Part shown: positions 17,389 to 28,312 of the stretch, in pieces
Layout: every line of letters starts with the position of its first letter
Numbering within the stretch: position 1 is the first letter of the stretch
DNA from: Shewanella morhuae
GTDB lineage: Bacteria; Pseudomonadota; Gammaproteobacteria; Enterobacterales; Shewanellaceae
Direction: 5' to 3'
Length of the DNA: 64,000 bases
Assembly: GCF_900156405.1 (NCBI RefSeq)
Contig: NZ_FTNN01000004.1
Location: forward strand, 93,029-157,028
Position numbers and translations under genes: made by a program
The notes under the pieces: generated by a model
What the model was told of the DNA's origin: nothing
Databases searched by the model: none
The model's input: the letters and a program-made list of their open reading frames with translations, nothing else

Positions 17389-20300
17389 TTAGTCTAGCTG
17401 ACTAAGAGCATCATCAATTAAGTCGATAGCTTCATCAAACCGATATTGATTAATCATAGACAATATTGGATTTAACGCTTGCCACATTGCACAGCTGACT
17501 TGGGGCTTTAACGCCTCAATTTTAGCGACTGCATTAGCATCAGCCTCATCGAGACTTTGGCGCAGGGCATGTAATTCGGCCTTCAAATTTTCATTAGATA
17601 ATAAATCAGCCGTTTGTGGTTCAAGCTGATTAGCCGTTGCAGGCATAGCGCTTTCGATTGCATCGCAGATAGAACTCACTAATAGTTGAATTTGTGCAAG
17701 CTCATCGTCAAAGGGCGTCTTTTCAGTTAAATGTAACTCCAATAAACGTGCTAACTCGACTAACTTAGGTGAACTTAAATTACCCGCTAAGCCTTTTAAA
17801 GTATGAGCAATACGTACGGCATCGTCGTACTGTTCCGCAGCAATAGCTTGTTGAATTCTCGCCACCACATCGCGCTGGCTCATCACAAAACGCTCGAAAA
17901 TACGTTGATAAAGCCGCGACGAATGCTGTACTAGCTGTAAACCTCGATCAATATCTAGCTCTGGGTGTTCTGGCCACTTAAATAACCGTGCTTTTTCTAT
18001 GTTTTTTACAGATTCATACAACCGCTTCGATATTATTGTTTGTTCTGGGGTGACGGCACCTTCGGTGGTAGAACCGTTATTCGAGGGCGCAAGATATTTT
18101 AGTAATGTTTGATATAGCACATTCACATCGATGGGTTTCGCAATATGGTCGTTCATGCCTGCCATGATGCACATTTCCTTGTCGCCAGCCATCGCATTAG
18201 CCGTCATGGCGACTATGGGTAAATCAGCAAATTGGGGGATTTTTCTTATGGCTTGAGTGGCTTGATAACCATCCATCACCGGCATTTGGCAATCCATTAA
18301 GACCAGATCAAAATACTGTTGAGCCAGTTTATCTAAGGCGATTTGACCATTCGTCGCAATCGAGAGAATAATACCGACTTGCTCTAAAAACTCGCTCGCC
18401 ACTTCAAGATTCATCTCGTTATCTTCGACTAATAAAATGCGTTTTCCTTGTAGTGGTAATAATAATTGAAGGTCTAACTCCTCACTACTGCGCCTAACTG
18501 GCAGTAAACCGCTGCGACCAACCGCATTCATAATGCCATCGAGTAAACGTGAGGCGCTGATGGGTTTACTGATGTATCCCGCCAATGCTAATTGCTCAAT
18601 CTGAGTGAGGAAGTCATGGTTAGCGTGGGCTGATACCATCAAAATTTTAGGCTCAGGCAGAGCCCGCGATTGAGCTTGCAATTGGATTTTATGAGCGGTT
18701 TCTATCCCGTCCATCTCTGGCATTTTCCAATCAATTAACGCCACGGCGTAAGTTTGCTGAGCGCAACGAATCACGGCTTCTTCGCCGTTACGTACGGTAT
18801 CAACGCTAAACCCCATACTTTCGAGTGTGGTACGCATAATGTCCCGAGCGGTAGCATTATCATCCACCACCAGCACCGACATGCCTTCTAACTCTTGCTC
18901 AAGTACCAGTTTTTGACCATCAGCGATTTGTAACTTCACCGTAAAATAGAAATTACTGCCATGACCAAGCTGACTCTCAACGCCTATGGTACCGCCCATT
19001 AGCTCGACTAACTGTTTAGAGATGGCAAGGCCTAAACCTGTGCCACCATATTTACGGGTAGTTGAGGTATCGGCCTGACTAAAGGAGGTAAACAATTTAT
19101 CCTGCTGCTCAGCGGTTAAACCAATACCGGTGTCGCGCACGCTAAAACGTAACGTCACATCATCATCTTGTTGCTCGACTAAATTCAGCGACAGTAATAC
19201 TTCGCCTCGCTCGGTAAATTTAATCGCGTTATTCACCAAATTTATCAACACTTGACTTAAACGCAGCGAATCCCCGTATAAGTACCGAGGCACATTAGGA
19301 GCAACAGCAAATAACAGCTCAAGCTGTTTATGCGCCGCTTTTTCGGCAAACATATCACTGAGATCTTCAAGTAGGGTATCAAGCTGAAATGACACGGCAT
19401 CGATTTCTAACTTACCCGCTTCTATTTTAGAAAAATCGAGAATGTCATTAATGATTGAAAGTAAAGATTTTGAGGCTCGCTCGATTTTCTCTACATAGTT
19501 TTTTTGTTTTTTATCGAGCTCAGTCTGCAGGCATAATTGAGACATGCCAATAATGGCATTCATCGGCGTGCGTATTTCATGGGACATATTCGCTAAAAAG
19601 TCACTCTTAGCCTTATTGGCAGCATCGGCTTGTTCTTTAGCTTGTAACAATTGTTCGGAGAGCAATTTAAGCTCTGTCATATCAACCATACTGATGACGG
19701 CCGAATCAAAATGACCGTCAACATCTACCAGCGCGGATACATTAACTGTCATCCATAGCGTTTCACCCGTGGGGCGAATAAAGCTTCTCTCAGCACGATA
19801 ATGGCTAATTTTACCAGCGGTTAATTGTGTAAATTGCATCTTAGCGATGACTTTATCTTCTGCACTGAATAACTCAAAAATCGTGCTCTGGCATAAGTCA
19901 TCACGGGTGCGTGTCATATCGGCGCAGAATTGGTCATTACAATCTAAAATAACGCCTTTGATATCCACATTAACTATGCCAATTGTCGCCCCATCGAACA
20001 GCGCCTTAAAGTGTGCCTCGCTGAGCGCTAACTCTTGCTCCATGGTTTTACGTTGGGTTATGTCCATCACATAACCATTCCAAGTAATCACCCCATCAGT
20101 ACCTATATTCCCACTGGCTCCCGCTTCCATCCAACATATGCAGCCGTTAGGATGGCGATAGCGGAACTCACGGATCCATTGCAACTTATCGCTGCTCAGG
20201 CCCGAAAGCGCCTGCACAACATCCGAGCGATCCTCGTCGAAAATTCGCTCCGAGATCATGTTAAAGTCGTTAATTAACTCATCACGGGACTGCCCAAACA

Positions 20301-22734
20301 TTTTTATCGCTGCACTAGACAAAAAAGCAAATCGACGTTCTGATGCCGAATGCCATAATAATTGATACACAGTGCAAGGAATCGTCTCGGTAATATTGGC
20401 CAATTGCAGCCGCGATGCCTCTAATTGCTCTAAGGCAAACTTACTCGCAGTAATATCATCGATGCTACCGTCAAACCACAGAGTACTGCCATTTTCGGTG
20501 TAACTTGCCTTACCTTTATCATGTACCCAACGAATGCTACCGTCACGATGACGGATGCGATATTCCACTTCAAAGGTTTCTTGTTGCGCTAAAGCAGCAT
20601 CGATATGTTGATAACACAGGACTCTATCTTCTTCTAAAATTAACGAAGAATAAGTGCGCTGGCTATTATCAATAAACTGGCTCGCGGCATAACCAGTAAT
20701 TTCAGCAATATTGTCACTTACATATTCCATTACCCATACTGCGCCAAGACGAGTGCGATATACCGCGCCAGGAATATTGGTTACCAATCCACGAAAACGT
20801 TGCTCGCTATCACGGATTTTTTGTTCTACAGCGAGCTTTTGTGTCATGTCGCGAATAGACGCCGCCACTTGCCTGTTGCCATCGATATCAGCGGGAAGAA
20901 TGCTCAACATAATTTCTGCAGTAAAATCACTGCCATCAGCTTTTATCGCTCGCACATAGCGATTACTTGCCATCGTACTATCAAAGCCAGAGCGCATAAA
21001 TTGTCGCTTTTCAAGTAGGCTTTTATCGCCATGTGCATGTGGTATTAATGTTTCAATCTGCAAACTCAGCATCGCTTGCGCATCGTAACCAAACAGTTGC
21101 TGGCAGCGACTATTACTAAAAACAATATTGCCCTGTTTATCAACAATCAGCATGGCTTCTGGCGCGGCCTCAAGCACGGCATTTGACCAAGCCGCCGCCG
21201 AGAATTGTTCGGTCACATCCGTGAATAGCATCTCCACCGACATTAATTCACCCGCATCCGAAACTAAGGGCTGCATGAATACATCAAGCCTTTTCACATG
21301 ACCATTAACGTCAAGCATCTCGACTTGATGTGCAGGGACGTTTTCGCCATTTAAAGCCAAATTAGTGTATTGCCAGTTTTTTTCATTAAGAGGGTTAACC
21401 GAAAAGAGTCGTTGATATTTACGTTTCAGTAAATCAGGAGAAATACCTAGTACTTTAGTCACACCTTCACTGACTTGCGCTAAATTACCGTCTGGAGCGA
21501 GAGAACAATAAAAAGATTTATCACTCATACCATCAATTAAACGGGCAAACCGATTACCGCGAGAATCGAGAATCGCTTGTTCACGTTCACCCAGTAATGT
21601 CGCCATGTGATTAAAAGCATGGCTTAAGGTCACTATCTCACTCACCGCACCTTTAGGTACCGCCAGCTGCTGTAACTTGCCTTGTCCAAAGGACATAATA
21701 TCCGCTTCTAATAATTCTAACGGCCGAGTCAGCCGTTTAGCCGCCAAATAACAGGTCAGTAATAACAACAGTATTAATAAACTTAAATCGAGAATACTTG
21801 CCAGCACCTCATCAAACAACAAATTAAATAAATCTTGCTCTGGCGCTAACACAATCACTTGCCACTTCAACTTTGAAACGGTAGCAATACTCGCAAGATA
21901 CACTACATTTTTATCATCGATAAACCGAACCTGACCATCAAGCCCTTTATCCTGTAGCGCCCAAAAGTCGGCATTTATAGGTTTGTTTTTATCTAACCAT
22001 GCAGCTGAACTGCTCGCTAATATTTTATCCCTATCGAGGTGATATATCAGCCGACCTTGATCGTCTAAAACCACTAAACGATTGGGAGTAACCCCTAATT
22101 GCTCAGGCAATCGCTCTAAGGCTAGATCAACTGTGGCCACGCCAAAATAATGGTCCACTGCGCCAAAAGGAGCAGAATAGGTCACCATCAGTGCATTGCC
22201 AGCGCCCTTATCAAAATAGGCTTCGGTCCAGTAACCACCAGTTAGATTGATGGCGTTGCTCCACCAATCCCAAGTACCATCGGTATAATCGTAACCTTCA
22301 GCGCCGATATCGAGATAATGCAGTTCGCCATTATCGAGTCCATCACGATAAACATAAGGCGAGAACAGCTTTCGAGTAGTGAAGGTATTGGGTTTGAATG
22401 CAACTGCAGAACCAAAAAAGTCAGGATTACGTTGCAGTCGATTAATTAAGACACGTTTGACTTTATCTGCATCGTTAATGTCTTCTTTACTAGACAGAAA
22501 ACCGATGAAGTCTGCAAGACCTTGAGTGTTAGCTTGTGCGTATTCGAGTAAATTCTGTAGACGAGAAGCGGAATGGTTCACCTCTTGTGTCAAGCTGTGA
22601 TACAGCCGCTCCTCGGATGATTGATAGCTAAACCAAGCGTTTACTGCATAAACACTCGCCATAATTAAAATTAAAGGCAAGGCAATGTGAGATAAAATTT
22701 TGCTGCGAAACGTACGAAGTTTATTTTTATTCAT
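17389..22734 (-). CDS. Large hybrid sensor histidine kinase (Cache, PAS, REC, Hpt)
   Basis: A 1781-residue inner-membrane sensor kinase. Membrane segments at about 13-35 and 311-332 flank a periplasmic Cache-like sensor (35-305, with [20 protein letters not shown] typical of dCache). A HAMP region (333-385) is followed by about five PAS domains (390-510, 514-635, 640-765, 772-895, 900-1025). The HisKA box is [14 protein letters not shown] (His1052), and the ATPase has N, G1 and G2 boxes ([27 protein letters not shown]). Two receivers follow with Asp1335 and Asp1481, then an Hpt domain with His1644 (HTLKGLAGN). It is a complete phosphorelay in one chain. The ligand is unknown. It is probably co-transcribed with the HD-GYP regulator. 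Confidence 0.93.
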   Translation of the reverse strand: MNKNKLRTFRSKILSHIALPLILIMASVYAVNAWFSYQSSEERLYHSLTQEVNHSASRLQNLLEYAQANTQGLADFIGFLSSKEDINDADKVKRVLINRLQRNPDFFGSAVAFKPNTFTTRKLFSPYVYRDGLDNGELHYLDIGAEGYDYTDGTWDWWSNAINLTGGYWTEAYFDKGAGNALMVTYSAPFGAVDHYFGVATVDLALERLPEQLGVTPNRLVVLDDQGRLIYHLDRDKILASSSAAWLDKNKPINADFWALQDKGLDGQVRFIDDKNVVYLASIATVSKLKWQVIVLAPEQDLFNLLFDEVLASILDLSLLILLLLLTCYLAAKRLTRPLELLEADIMSFGQGKLQQLAVPKGAVSEIVTLSHAFNHMATLLGEREQAILDSRGNRFARLIDGMSDKSFYCSLAPDGNLAQVSEGVTKVLGISPDLLKRKYQRLFSVNPLNEKNWQYTNLALNGENVPAHQVEMLDVNGHVKRLDVFMQPLVSDAGELMSVEMLFTDVTEQFSAAAWSNAVLEAAPEAMLIVDKQGNIVFSNSRCQQLFGYDAQAMLSLQIETLIPHAHGDKSLLEKRQFMRSGFDSTMASNRYVRAIKADGSDFTAEIMLSILPADIDGNRQVAASIRDMTQKLAVEQKIRDSEQRFRGLVTNIPGAVYRTRLGAVWVMEYVSDNIAEITGYAASQFIDNSQRTYSSLILEEDRVLCYQHIDAALAQQETFEVEYRIRHRDGSIRWVHDKGKASYTENGSTLWFDGSIDDITASKFALEQLEASRLQLANITETIPCTVYQLLWHSASERRFAFLSSAAIKMFGQSRDELINDFNMISERIFDEDRSDVVQALSGLSSDKLQWIREFRYRHPNGCICWMEAGASGNIGTDGVITWNGYVMDITQRKTMEQELALSEAHFKALFDGATIGIVNVDIKGVILDCNDQFCADMTRTRDDLCQSTIFELFSAEDKVIAKMQFTQLTAGKISHYRAERSFIRPTGETLWMTVNVSALVDVDGHFDSAVISMVDMTELKLLSEQLLQAKEQADAANKAKSDFLANMSHEIRTPMNAIIGMSQLCLQTELDKKQKNYVEKIERASKSLLSIINDILDFSKIEAGKLEIDAVSFQLDTLLEDLSDMFAEKAAHKQLELLFAVAPNVPRYLYGDSLRLSQVLINLVNNAIKFTERGEVLLSLNLVEQQDDDVTLRFSVRDTGIGLTAEQQDKLFTSFSQADTSTTRKYGGTGLGLAISKQLVELMGGTIGVESQLGHGSNFYFTVKLQIADGQKLVLEQELEGMSVLVVDDNATARDIMRTTLESMGFSVDTVRNGEEAVIRCAQQTYAVALIDWKMPEMDGIETAHKIQLQAQSRALPEPKILMVSAHANHDFLTQIEQLALAGYISKPISASRLLDGIMNAVGRSGLLPVRRSSEELDLQLLLPLQGKRILLVEDNEMNLEVASEFLEQVGIILSIATNGQIALDKLAQQYFDLVLMDCQMPVMDGYQATQAIRKIPQFADLPIVAMTANAMAGDKEMCIMAGMNDHIAKPIDVNVLYQTLLKYLAPSNNGSTTEGAVTPEQTIISKRLYESVKNIEKARLFKWPEHPELDIDRGLQLVQHSSRLYQRIFERFVMSQRDVVARIQQAIAAEQYDDAVRIAHTLKGLAGNLSSPKLVELARLLELHLTEKTPFDDELAQIQLLVSSICDAIESAMPATANQLEPQTADLLSNENLKAELHALRQSLDEADANAVAKIEALKPQVSCAMWQALNPILSMINQYRFDEAIDLIDDALSQLD

Positions 22735-22758
22735 AACGCCGCCTTAACGTCTCCGATT

Positions 22759-22790
22759 TTATAAGCACTATTTTTAAATAGTGCTTATAA
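22759..22790. repeat. Perfect 15-bp inverted repeat between kinase and symporter genes
   Basis: TTATAAGCACTATTT and its exact reverse complement flank two T residues. It lies 25 bases upstream of the kinase start and 73 bases downstream of the symporter stop (both minus strand). It could be the symporter terminator, although the T run is poor, or an operator or leader structure for the kinase gene. Confidence 0.6.
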
Positions 22791-22862
22791 AGTAAACGAA
22801 TAACCGAGTGACGACAATGTTAAAACTAAAAATATACAAAGTAATTTATTGTTTTAACAACA

Positions 22863-24221
22863 TTAATAAACAGTATCTAAGGTGCGATTAGGTAAAATAC
22901 GGCTAAAATAACTCTGCGTTTCAGCAATAATGATATGCCTTAAGCCCACAATTGCGATCAGGTTTGGTATTGCCATCAAGCCATTGACGGTATCGGCCAG
23001 CAGCCAAATCACATCTAACTTGATAAAACCCCCGCCGGCAATCAGCACTAAAAACATCACTTGATACCCGCGTAGTCCACGCTCACCGACTAAGTAATAC
23101 CAACAGCGTTCACCGTAATAATGCCAGCCTAAGATGGTGGTAAAAGCAAAACACACAAGCGCTATTGTTACCACATATTGACCCACTATCGCAGAGCCTC
23201 CAAGGGCAAACGCCGCGCTGGTCATAGCAGCACCTGCCGTTTCACCGCTCCATACGCCGGTGATGATCAACACTAAGCCTGTCATAGTGCAAATGATGAT
23301 GGTATCGAAGAAGGTGCCCGTCATACTCACTAACCCTTGCTCAACCGGCTCATTGGTTTTAGCCGCAGCCGCAGCAATCGGCGCGCTGCCAAGGCCTGAT
23401 TCATTGGAAAATACACCGCGGGCAATACCGATTTGAATCGCCTGTGCCACCGTAGCCCCTAAAAAGCCTCCCGCTGCCGAGAGTGGTGTAAAGGCCGATT
23501 CAATCACTAGACCTAAAGCGGGTAAGATTTGGTCGGAAAAACCAACCAGAATCCACACACACGCCAGTACATAACCTACTGACATAGTAGGCACTAATTT
23601 TTGCGCCACGTTAGAAATGCGTTTAACGCCGCCTAATGTCACCGCCGCCACTAAAAGCGTCAGTACCGTCGCCGTGAGCCAAGTTGGCACCTCAAAGGCG
23701 ATGGTCAGCGCATCACTAATCGCATTAACCTGCGCAAAAGTACCAATACCGAAAAAGGCCACACCAACCCCGAAAATAGCGAACAATTTTGCCATCCAAG
23801 GCAACCCAAGGCCACGCTCAATATAATACATGGGCCCACCAGCAATCTGCCCGCGGGCATCGGTGGTGCGGTATTTTACCGCCAACATGCACTCAGCATA
23901 TTTAGTCGCCATGCCGAAAAACGCCGCCAACCACATCCAAAATAACGCGCCCGGACCGCCCATTTTGATGGCTGTCGCCACGCCGACAATATTGCCCGTA
24001 CCAATGGTGGCAGACAATGCAGTGCATAGCGCCGCGAAGGAAGATAAATCCCCGTGACCCTTTGCCGGTTTAAATAACAACCCCAGCGCCATAGGTAAGC
24101 GAAACACTTGAATAAGTTTGAGACGAACGGTGAGATAAACGCCAGTGCCCACCAGCAAACACAAGGTGATAGGGCCCCAGACAATGCCATTAATGCTGGC
24201 AAGAAAAGCTTGAAAATTCAT
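22863..24221 (-). CDS. Sodium:alanine/glycine symporter (AGCS family)
   Basis: A 452-residue inner-membrane transporter with about ten or more hydrophobic segments. The family signature is present as GGPGALFWMWLAAFFGMATKYAE (residues about 89-110, split here across the listed motif GALFWMWLAAFFG). Other family segments are ATIGTGNIVGVATAI and FSNESGLGSAPIAAAAAKT. AGCS proteins take up alanine or glycine with sodium. The long leader carries a tandem glycine riboswitch, so glycine is the likely signal and probably a substrate. GAGGAATATC before ATG 24221 is the ribosome site. Confidence 0.93.
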   Translation of the reverse strand: MNFQAFLASINGIVWGPITLCLLVGTGVYLTVRLKLIQVFRLPMALGLLFKPAKGHGDLSSFAALCTALSATIGTGNIVGVATAIKMGGPGALFWMWLAAFFGMATKYAECMLAVKYRTTDARGQIAGGPMYYIERGLGLPWMAKLFAIFGVGVAFFGIGTFAQVNAISDALTIAFEVPTWLTATVLTLLVAAVTLGGVKRISNVAQKLVPTMSVGYVLACVWILVGFSDQILPALGLVIESAFTPLSAAGGFLGATVAQAIQIGIARGVFSNESGLGSAPIAAAAAKTNEPVEQGLVSMTGTFFDTIIICTMTGLVLIITGVWSGETAGAAMTSAAFALGGSAIVGQYVVTIALVCFAFTTILGWHYYGERCWYYLVGERGLRGYQVMFLVLIAGGGFIKLDVIWLLADTVNGLMAIPNLIAIVGLRHIIIAETQSYFSRILPNRTLDTVY

Positions 24222-24477
24222 GATATTCCTCGAATATTAAACAACAAAATTAATAAACGGAGGAGGAAAAGAAATGGCTGTGACGCGCCGCAGTCGGACG
24301 CTATAGCAAACTATTTTAAGCCTGTTCTCGGTTTAGACTCACCCACGCTGAACGCCAAAAGCGTTGCAAGCAAGTAGCCTAAACAAGTGCTTTTAATGGC
24401 GGCAAAATGCGCTATTGCAAGCAAAAGGTAAAAATAGCCCACGACGACAAACGACAGGGACTGTGCAGTCATCCTCT

Positions 24478-24718
24478 CCTCTGTCCTTTTGCCTGAGCGT
24501 TTCGCGTCGTAGTGTTTAACATCACGACACTTTCGCCTTCGGCGCCACCTGACTGCACTTTAAGTTAAGTGCAATTGGTAGTCTCTCCAGAGGCTCGTCC
24601 AGTAACAGTCCTCGCCTTGTGGCACCTGAAAGAGTGCTTTGTTTTTATCAGAAGATTTGCTTCGATAAAACCAAAGTTGCCTCGTCGGTGTGGGGTCAAT
24701 TCCCCACTCTCCTGCTAC
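24478..24718 (-). promoter_or_regulatory. Tandem glycine riboswitch (gcvT motif), two aptamers
   Basis: Read on the minus strand there are two consecutive glycine aptamers. Aptamer 1 (24718-24602) is closed by GTAGCAG pairing with CTGTTAC, with GGAGAG after the 5' strand and CTTTCAGGTGCC then GAGGA before the 3' strand. Aptamer 2 (24593-24478) is closed by CCTCTG/CAGAGG and has the conserved GGAGAGAC, CCGAAGGCGAAAG and CTCAGGCAAAAGGACAGAGG. They are joined by an 8-base linker. A short leader hairpin (ATCCGTTCGGAT) precedes them. The symporter ATG is about 255 bases further on. I could not identify the expression platform in 24222-24477. Tandem glycine aptamers before AGCS genes are known in related genera. 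Confidence 0.93.
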
Positions 24719-24956
24719 CTTCATCCGAACGGATTGCTAGCCTAAAATATCAATCTCACGCTAGCAGGCGCACAGAATGCAACAAACACGGCGTCAGCTC
24801 AAGCCGTTTACCCACTGTTGGGAGTAGATTTAATCCAATTGATTATTTTTACGGCAAATGATGATTTACAGTTAATTGTTATGTTTATGATCCCATTACA
24901 GGAAAAACCAGTATCTATTTGAATAGAAAATGCTTTATGTTAAACATGAGGTTGCA

Positions 24957-25040
24957 ATGCTAACTTATCGCCATACTTACGGCTTACCTCACACACTGCC
25001 AATCGATATGAAGGAGTGGCTCAATGGCCGACGTCGCTAA
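24957..25040 (+). CDS. Possible 27-codon leader ORF overlapping the ABC ATPase start
   Basis: ATG 24957 follows a GAGG ribosome site by five bases. The frame encodes MLTYRHTYGLPHTLPIDMKE plus seven more residues ending in RRR, and stops at 25040, which is 17 bases inside the ATPase gene. No homologue is recognised. Overlap with the next start suggests translational coupling, but chance cannot be excluded. Confidence 0.3.
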   Translation: MLTYRHTYGLPHTLPIDMKEWLNGRRR

Positions 25041-25698
25041 ACTTAACCAAGTTACTAAGGGCTTTCGCGATGGCGAGCAATATCATCAGGTACTGCAAGC
25101 GGTCGACCTGCAAATTAATCGAGGCGACACCGTCGCCCTCACAGGCCCCAGCGGCAGCGGTAAGAGCACCTTACTCAACTTGATTGCCGGTTTTGAAATG
25201 CCAGACTCAGGTGAGATTTTACTCAACCAAACGTCCACATCACATTGGCAGGATAAAGATTGGAGCCATTTCAGACGCCATTCTTTAGGGGTGGTGTTTC
25301 AACAATTTAATTTACTCACGCCACTCAACGTCAAAGATAATATTGCCTTTCCCTTAAGTTTAACGGCGCAGCCATGGTCTGCTTGGTGCGATTATCTGGT
25401 TGAAAAACTGGGGCTACTGCCGCTACTGCATCGACAAGTTGAGGCGCTATCTGGCGGTCAACAACAGCGGGTCGCCATTGCCCGTGCCTTAGCTCATAAA
25501 CCGACGCTGCTATTAGCCGACGAACCCACAGGTAATCTAGATGATGTGTCGGGTAAACAAGTGATGGCACTACTGTGTGAACTGGCTCAGGAAAGCCAAA
25601 CCAGCATCTTAATGGTCACCCACAGTGAAGAGTGCGCCGCTTTTATGCAAAAACGCTGGCATTTATCCCAAGGCGCAGTGGCTATCTATGAAAAATAA
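25024..25698 (+). CDS. ABC transporter ATP-binding protein (LolD/MacB type)
   Basis: A 224-residue ATPase subunit with Walker A ([11 protein letters not shown], about residue 40), the Q loop (VVFQQFNLL), the signature [15 protein letters not shown] and Walker B LLLADEPTGNLDD, with the switch His in VTHSEE. The sequence belongs to the group that powers lipoprotein or macrolide-type exporters with FtsX-like permeases. The ribosome site AAGGAG precedes ATG 25024. It is the first gene of a three-gene operon and overlaps the permease gene by 11 bases. The order ATPase, permease, AttH-like lipoprotein resembles the att-type transporter clusters. Confidence 0.9.
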   Translation: MADVAKLNQVTKGFRDGEQYHQVLQAVDLQINRGDTVALTGPSGSGKSTLLNLIAGFEMPDSGEILLNQTSTSHWQDKDWSHFRRHSLGVVFQQFNLLTPLNVKDNIAFPLSLTAQPWSAWCDYLVEKLGLLPLLHRQVEALSGGQQQRVAIARALAHKPTLLLADEPTGNLDDVSGKQVMALLCELAQESQTSILMVTHSEECAAFMQKRWHLSQGAVAIYEK

Positions 25699-28312
25699 AC
25701 AGCTCACTAAGGCGGCTCCAACAAAACTTGAGTCACGTTCGCTTACCCTAACCTGGCTCAGCTTAAAGGTCTTTATTGCCCATTACCGCCATGCGCCATT
25801 ACAAGCCGGCGCCATTTTGCTCGGTATAGCCTTAGCCGTGACGCTACTGATTGGAGTAAAAGCGACCAACGATAATGCGGTGCGCAGTTATAGCGACGCA
25901 ACTGAGCTTTTGAGCCAGCGTGCCGATGTACTACTTACGCCGCCACTTGGGAAAAACAGCTTAAATGAGTCAGTTTATTTTGCCTTAAGAACTGCCGGAT
26001 TAAGTCAAAGTCTCGCCGTGGTGAATGGCAAAATAAGCGGTAAAAATGGGCAGTTTTGGCAACTGGAAGGCAGCGATCTGATTGCCGCATTAACACTACA
26101 ACAATCTAAAAATGGTGCCTCGGCTGAAACGTCGCCCACCTCCTCGCCGCAGATGAATCACTTACCGCTTGCCGAGCTACTGAGCGGCGCACCCACAGTA
26201 ATCATGAGCCAAAGTCTCGCCGCTAAAGTAGCGTCAGATGGTAAACTTATTTTAGAAAATAGCAGCTTAGACGTCATTAGTATTGACGACAGCTTTGGTC
26301 TAGGCAGTGCTATTTTGGCGGATATCTCACTCGCCCAGCAATTATTGAATATGCAAGGCCAGCTCAGTTATATCGCTATGTTCAGTGAACGAGCAGACCT
26401 ACCTCAACTAAAATCCCAGCTCGATGCCTTAGGAATTACGCCGCAAAAGGCCAGTTTTAGCCAACAAGATCAAGGCCAAGCACTGGTAGCCCTAACCCGC
26501 AGTTTTCATCTTAATCTCAATGCCATGAGTATGTTAGCCTTCGTTGTCGGCCTGTTTATCGCTTACAACGGTGTGCGCTACAGCCTAATGAAACGGCAAA
26601 AACTGTTAGTGCAGTTATTACAGCAGGGAATTGAGCGCCGCGCTTTAATGACAGCGCTGATGCTTGAATTAGTCTTGCTGGTGGTCATAGGCTCAAGTTT
26701 GGGTTTTATCAGTGGCTTACAGCTTAGCCACTGGCTGCAACCTATGGTCGCCATGACCTTAGAGCAAATGTATGGTGCCCACTTGCTGCCCGGGATTTGG
26801 CAATGGACTTGGCTTTTTGAGGCGATTGCACTCACCTTAGCTGCCGCCCTCGCCGCTTGTTTACCCTTATATCGAGATCTCACGCGCCAAGCGCTGGCAC
26901 AAGGGGCGAACCGTTATCAGCAGATGCAGGCGCACCGCAAAACACACAGTATTCAATTTGCCTCAGCTTGTGGTCTGTTGGGCATAGCGGCGTTGTTGTT
27001 TCCCTTCAGCCAAAGCTACAACATCAGCTTAGTGTTACTCGGTACCGTCACTATCGCTATCCCGCTACTGTTGCCACAACTATTACATTGGGGCGTCAGC
27101 GCCTTAATGCCCTTGGCACGCCCTGGATTATGGCAATATCTACTTGCCGAAACCCGCGAGCTTATCGCGCCGCTCTCCTTAGCTATGATGGCAATCTTGC
27201 TGGCGCTAAGCGCCAATGTGTCGATGAACACGCTCGTTGGCAGTTTTGAACAAACCCTGCGCACTTGGTTAGAGACCCGCTTACATGCCGATCTTTATAT
27301 TCGCCCACCGAGTCAGCGTATCGATACCATACAAACCCAGCTGATGCATGACACTAGAGTTAGCGGCCTGTATCAACAGTGGCAAATTGAAGCCGAACTT
27401 TCACTGCCTGCATCTGCAAAGAATGCGAGCGAACAGACGATTCCCGTCAGTCTACTCAGCCGCGATGATTATTCGGTTCGTCACACCAGCGCCCTAAAGG
27501 AAAGCCTACCAACACTGTGGCAATCCTACTTTAACGCCCACGTTATTTTAGTGAGTGAACCCCTTGCCCTCAAATACCAGCTCAAACTGGGTGACAATGT
27601 GTCATTAAATGCGCTCGCAAAAACCGGTAACAGCCAAGCGATTATCGGCGGTATTTATTATGACCATGGTAATACCCGCAACGAGGTCATTATCAGCCAG
27701 CCACTTTGGCAACAAGCGCAATTGCCGCTACTGCCCATCAGTTTAGCGGCGAGTTTTCACGGTGATAAGCAAGGCAGTAAAATCACTGAGACAGCGCTTG
27801 ACCAACTCCAAATTGAATTGGCGGCCGAGCTAGGCTTATCCCAAGCACAAATTTACAGCCAAACTAAGATTAAAACTCAAGCTATCGCCATGTTTAAACG
27901 TACTTTTTCTATTACCTTAGTGCTGAACAGTTTGACGCTAATTGTTGCGGCTATTGGCCTTTTTAGTGCCTGCTTAATGTTGACGCAGGCAAGACAAGCG
28001 CCACTGGCGCGTTTGTATTCCTTAGGCGTTAGTCGTAATGCGCTGCGCGGCATGGTGTTTATGCAAATGTTGATTGTGGTGCTGATTACTTGCCTACTCG
28101 CTATGCCAACGGGCGCGCTGCTAGGCTACTTGCTGATTAACAAGATCACCTTGCAAGCCTTTGGTTGGACGATAAAAATGATTTGGGATTGGCAAGCCTA
28201 TGGCCATGCTATATTGATTGCTTTAGCCACCTGTACATTAGCCGTGCTCTTGCCACTGTATTGGCAAACCCGCAAACCTCTCGTCGCCAGTCTGCAACAG
28301 GAGACCCTGTGA
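25688..28312 (+). CDS. FtsX-like ABC transporter permease
   Basis: An 874-residue permease with the doubled FtsX plan. Its parts in order are: one membrane segment near residues 30-50, a large periplasmic domain, three segments around 285-420, further central segments near 430-530, a second periplasmic domain, and three C-terminal segments from about 745 to 865. Such proteins act as mechanotransmitters that extract or expel lipids, lipoproteins or peptides rather than transport through a channel. The start at ATG 25688 (MKNKQLTKAAPTK) overlaps the ATPase gene, and the stop shares one base with the next ATG (TGATG). The substrate is unknown. Confidence 0.87.
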   Translation: MKNKQLTKAAPTKLESRSLTLTWLSLKVFIAHYRHAPLQAGAILLGIALAVTLLIGVKATNDNAVRSYSDATELLSQRADVLLTPPLGKNSLNESVYFALRTAGLSQSLAVVNGKISGKNGQFWQLEGSDLIAALTLQQSKNGASAETSPTSSPQMNHLPLAELLSGAPTVIMSQSLAAKVASDGKLILENSSLDVISIDDSFGLGSAILADISLAQQLLNMQGQLSYIAMFSERADLPQLKSQLDALGITPQKASFSQQDQGQALVALTRSFHLNLNAMSMLAFVVGLFIAYNGVRYSLMKRQKLLVQLLQQGIERRALMTALMLELVLLVVIGSSLGFISGLQLSHWLQPMVAMTLEQMYGAHLLPGIWQWTWLFEAIALTLAAALAACLPLYRDLTRQALAQGANRYQQMQAHRKTHSIQFASACGLLGIAALLFPFSQSYNISLVLLGTVTIAIPLLLPQLLHWGVSALMPLARPGLWQYLLAETRELIAPLSLAMMAILLALSANVSMNTLVGSFEQTLRTWLETRLHADLYIRPPSQRIDTIQTQLMHDTRVSGLYQQWQIEAELSLPASAKNASEQTIPVSLLSRDDYSVRHTSALKESLPTLWQSYFNAHVILVSEPLALKYQLKLGDNVSLNALAKTGNSQAIIGGIYYDHGNTRNEVIISQPLWQQAQLPLLPISLAASFHGDKQGSKITETALDQLQIELAAELGLSQAQIYSQTKIKTQAIAMFKRTFSITLVLNSLTLIVAAIGLFSACLMLTQARQAPLARLYSLGVSRNALRGMVFMQMLIVVLITCLLAMPTGALLGYLLINKITLQAFGWTIKMIWDWQAYGHAILIALATCTLAVLLPLYWQTRKPLVASLQQETL

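Noticed and set aside
24222..24477. A clear terminator or anti-terminator as the riboswitch expression platform
   Set aside because: Short stems can be drawn (for example AACGC/GCGTT), but none is followed by a T run or covers the ribosome site convincingly.
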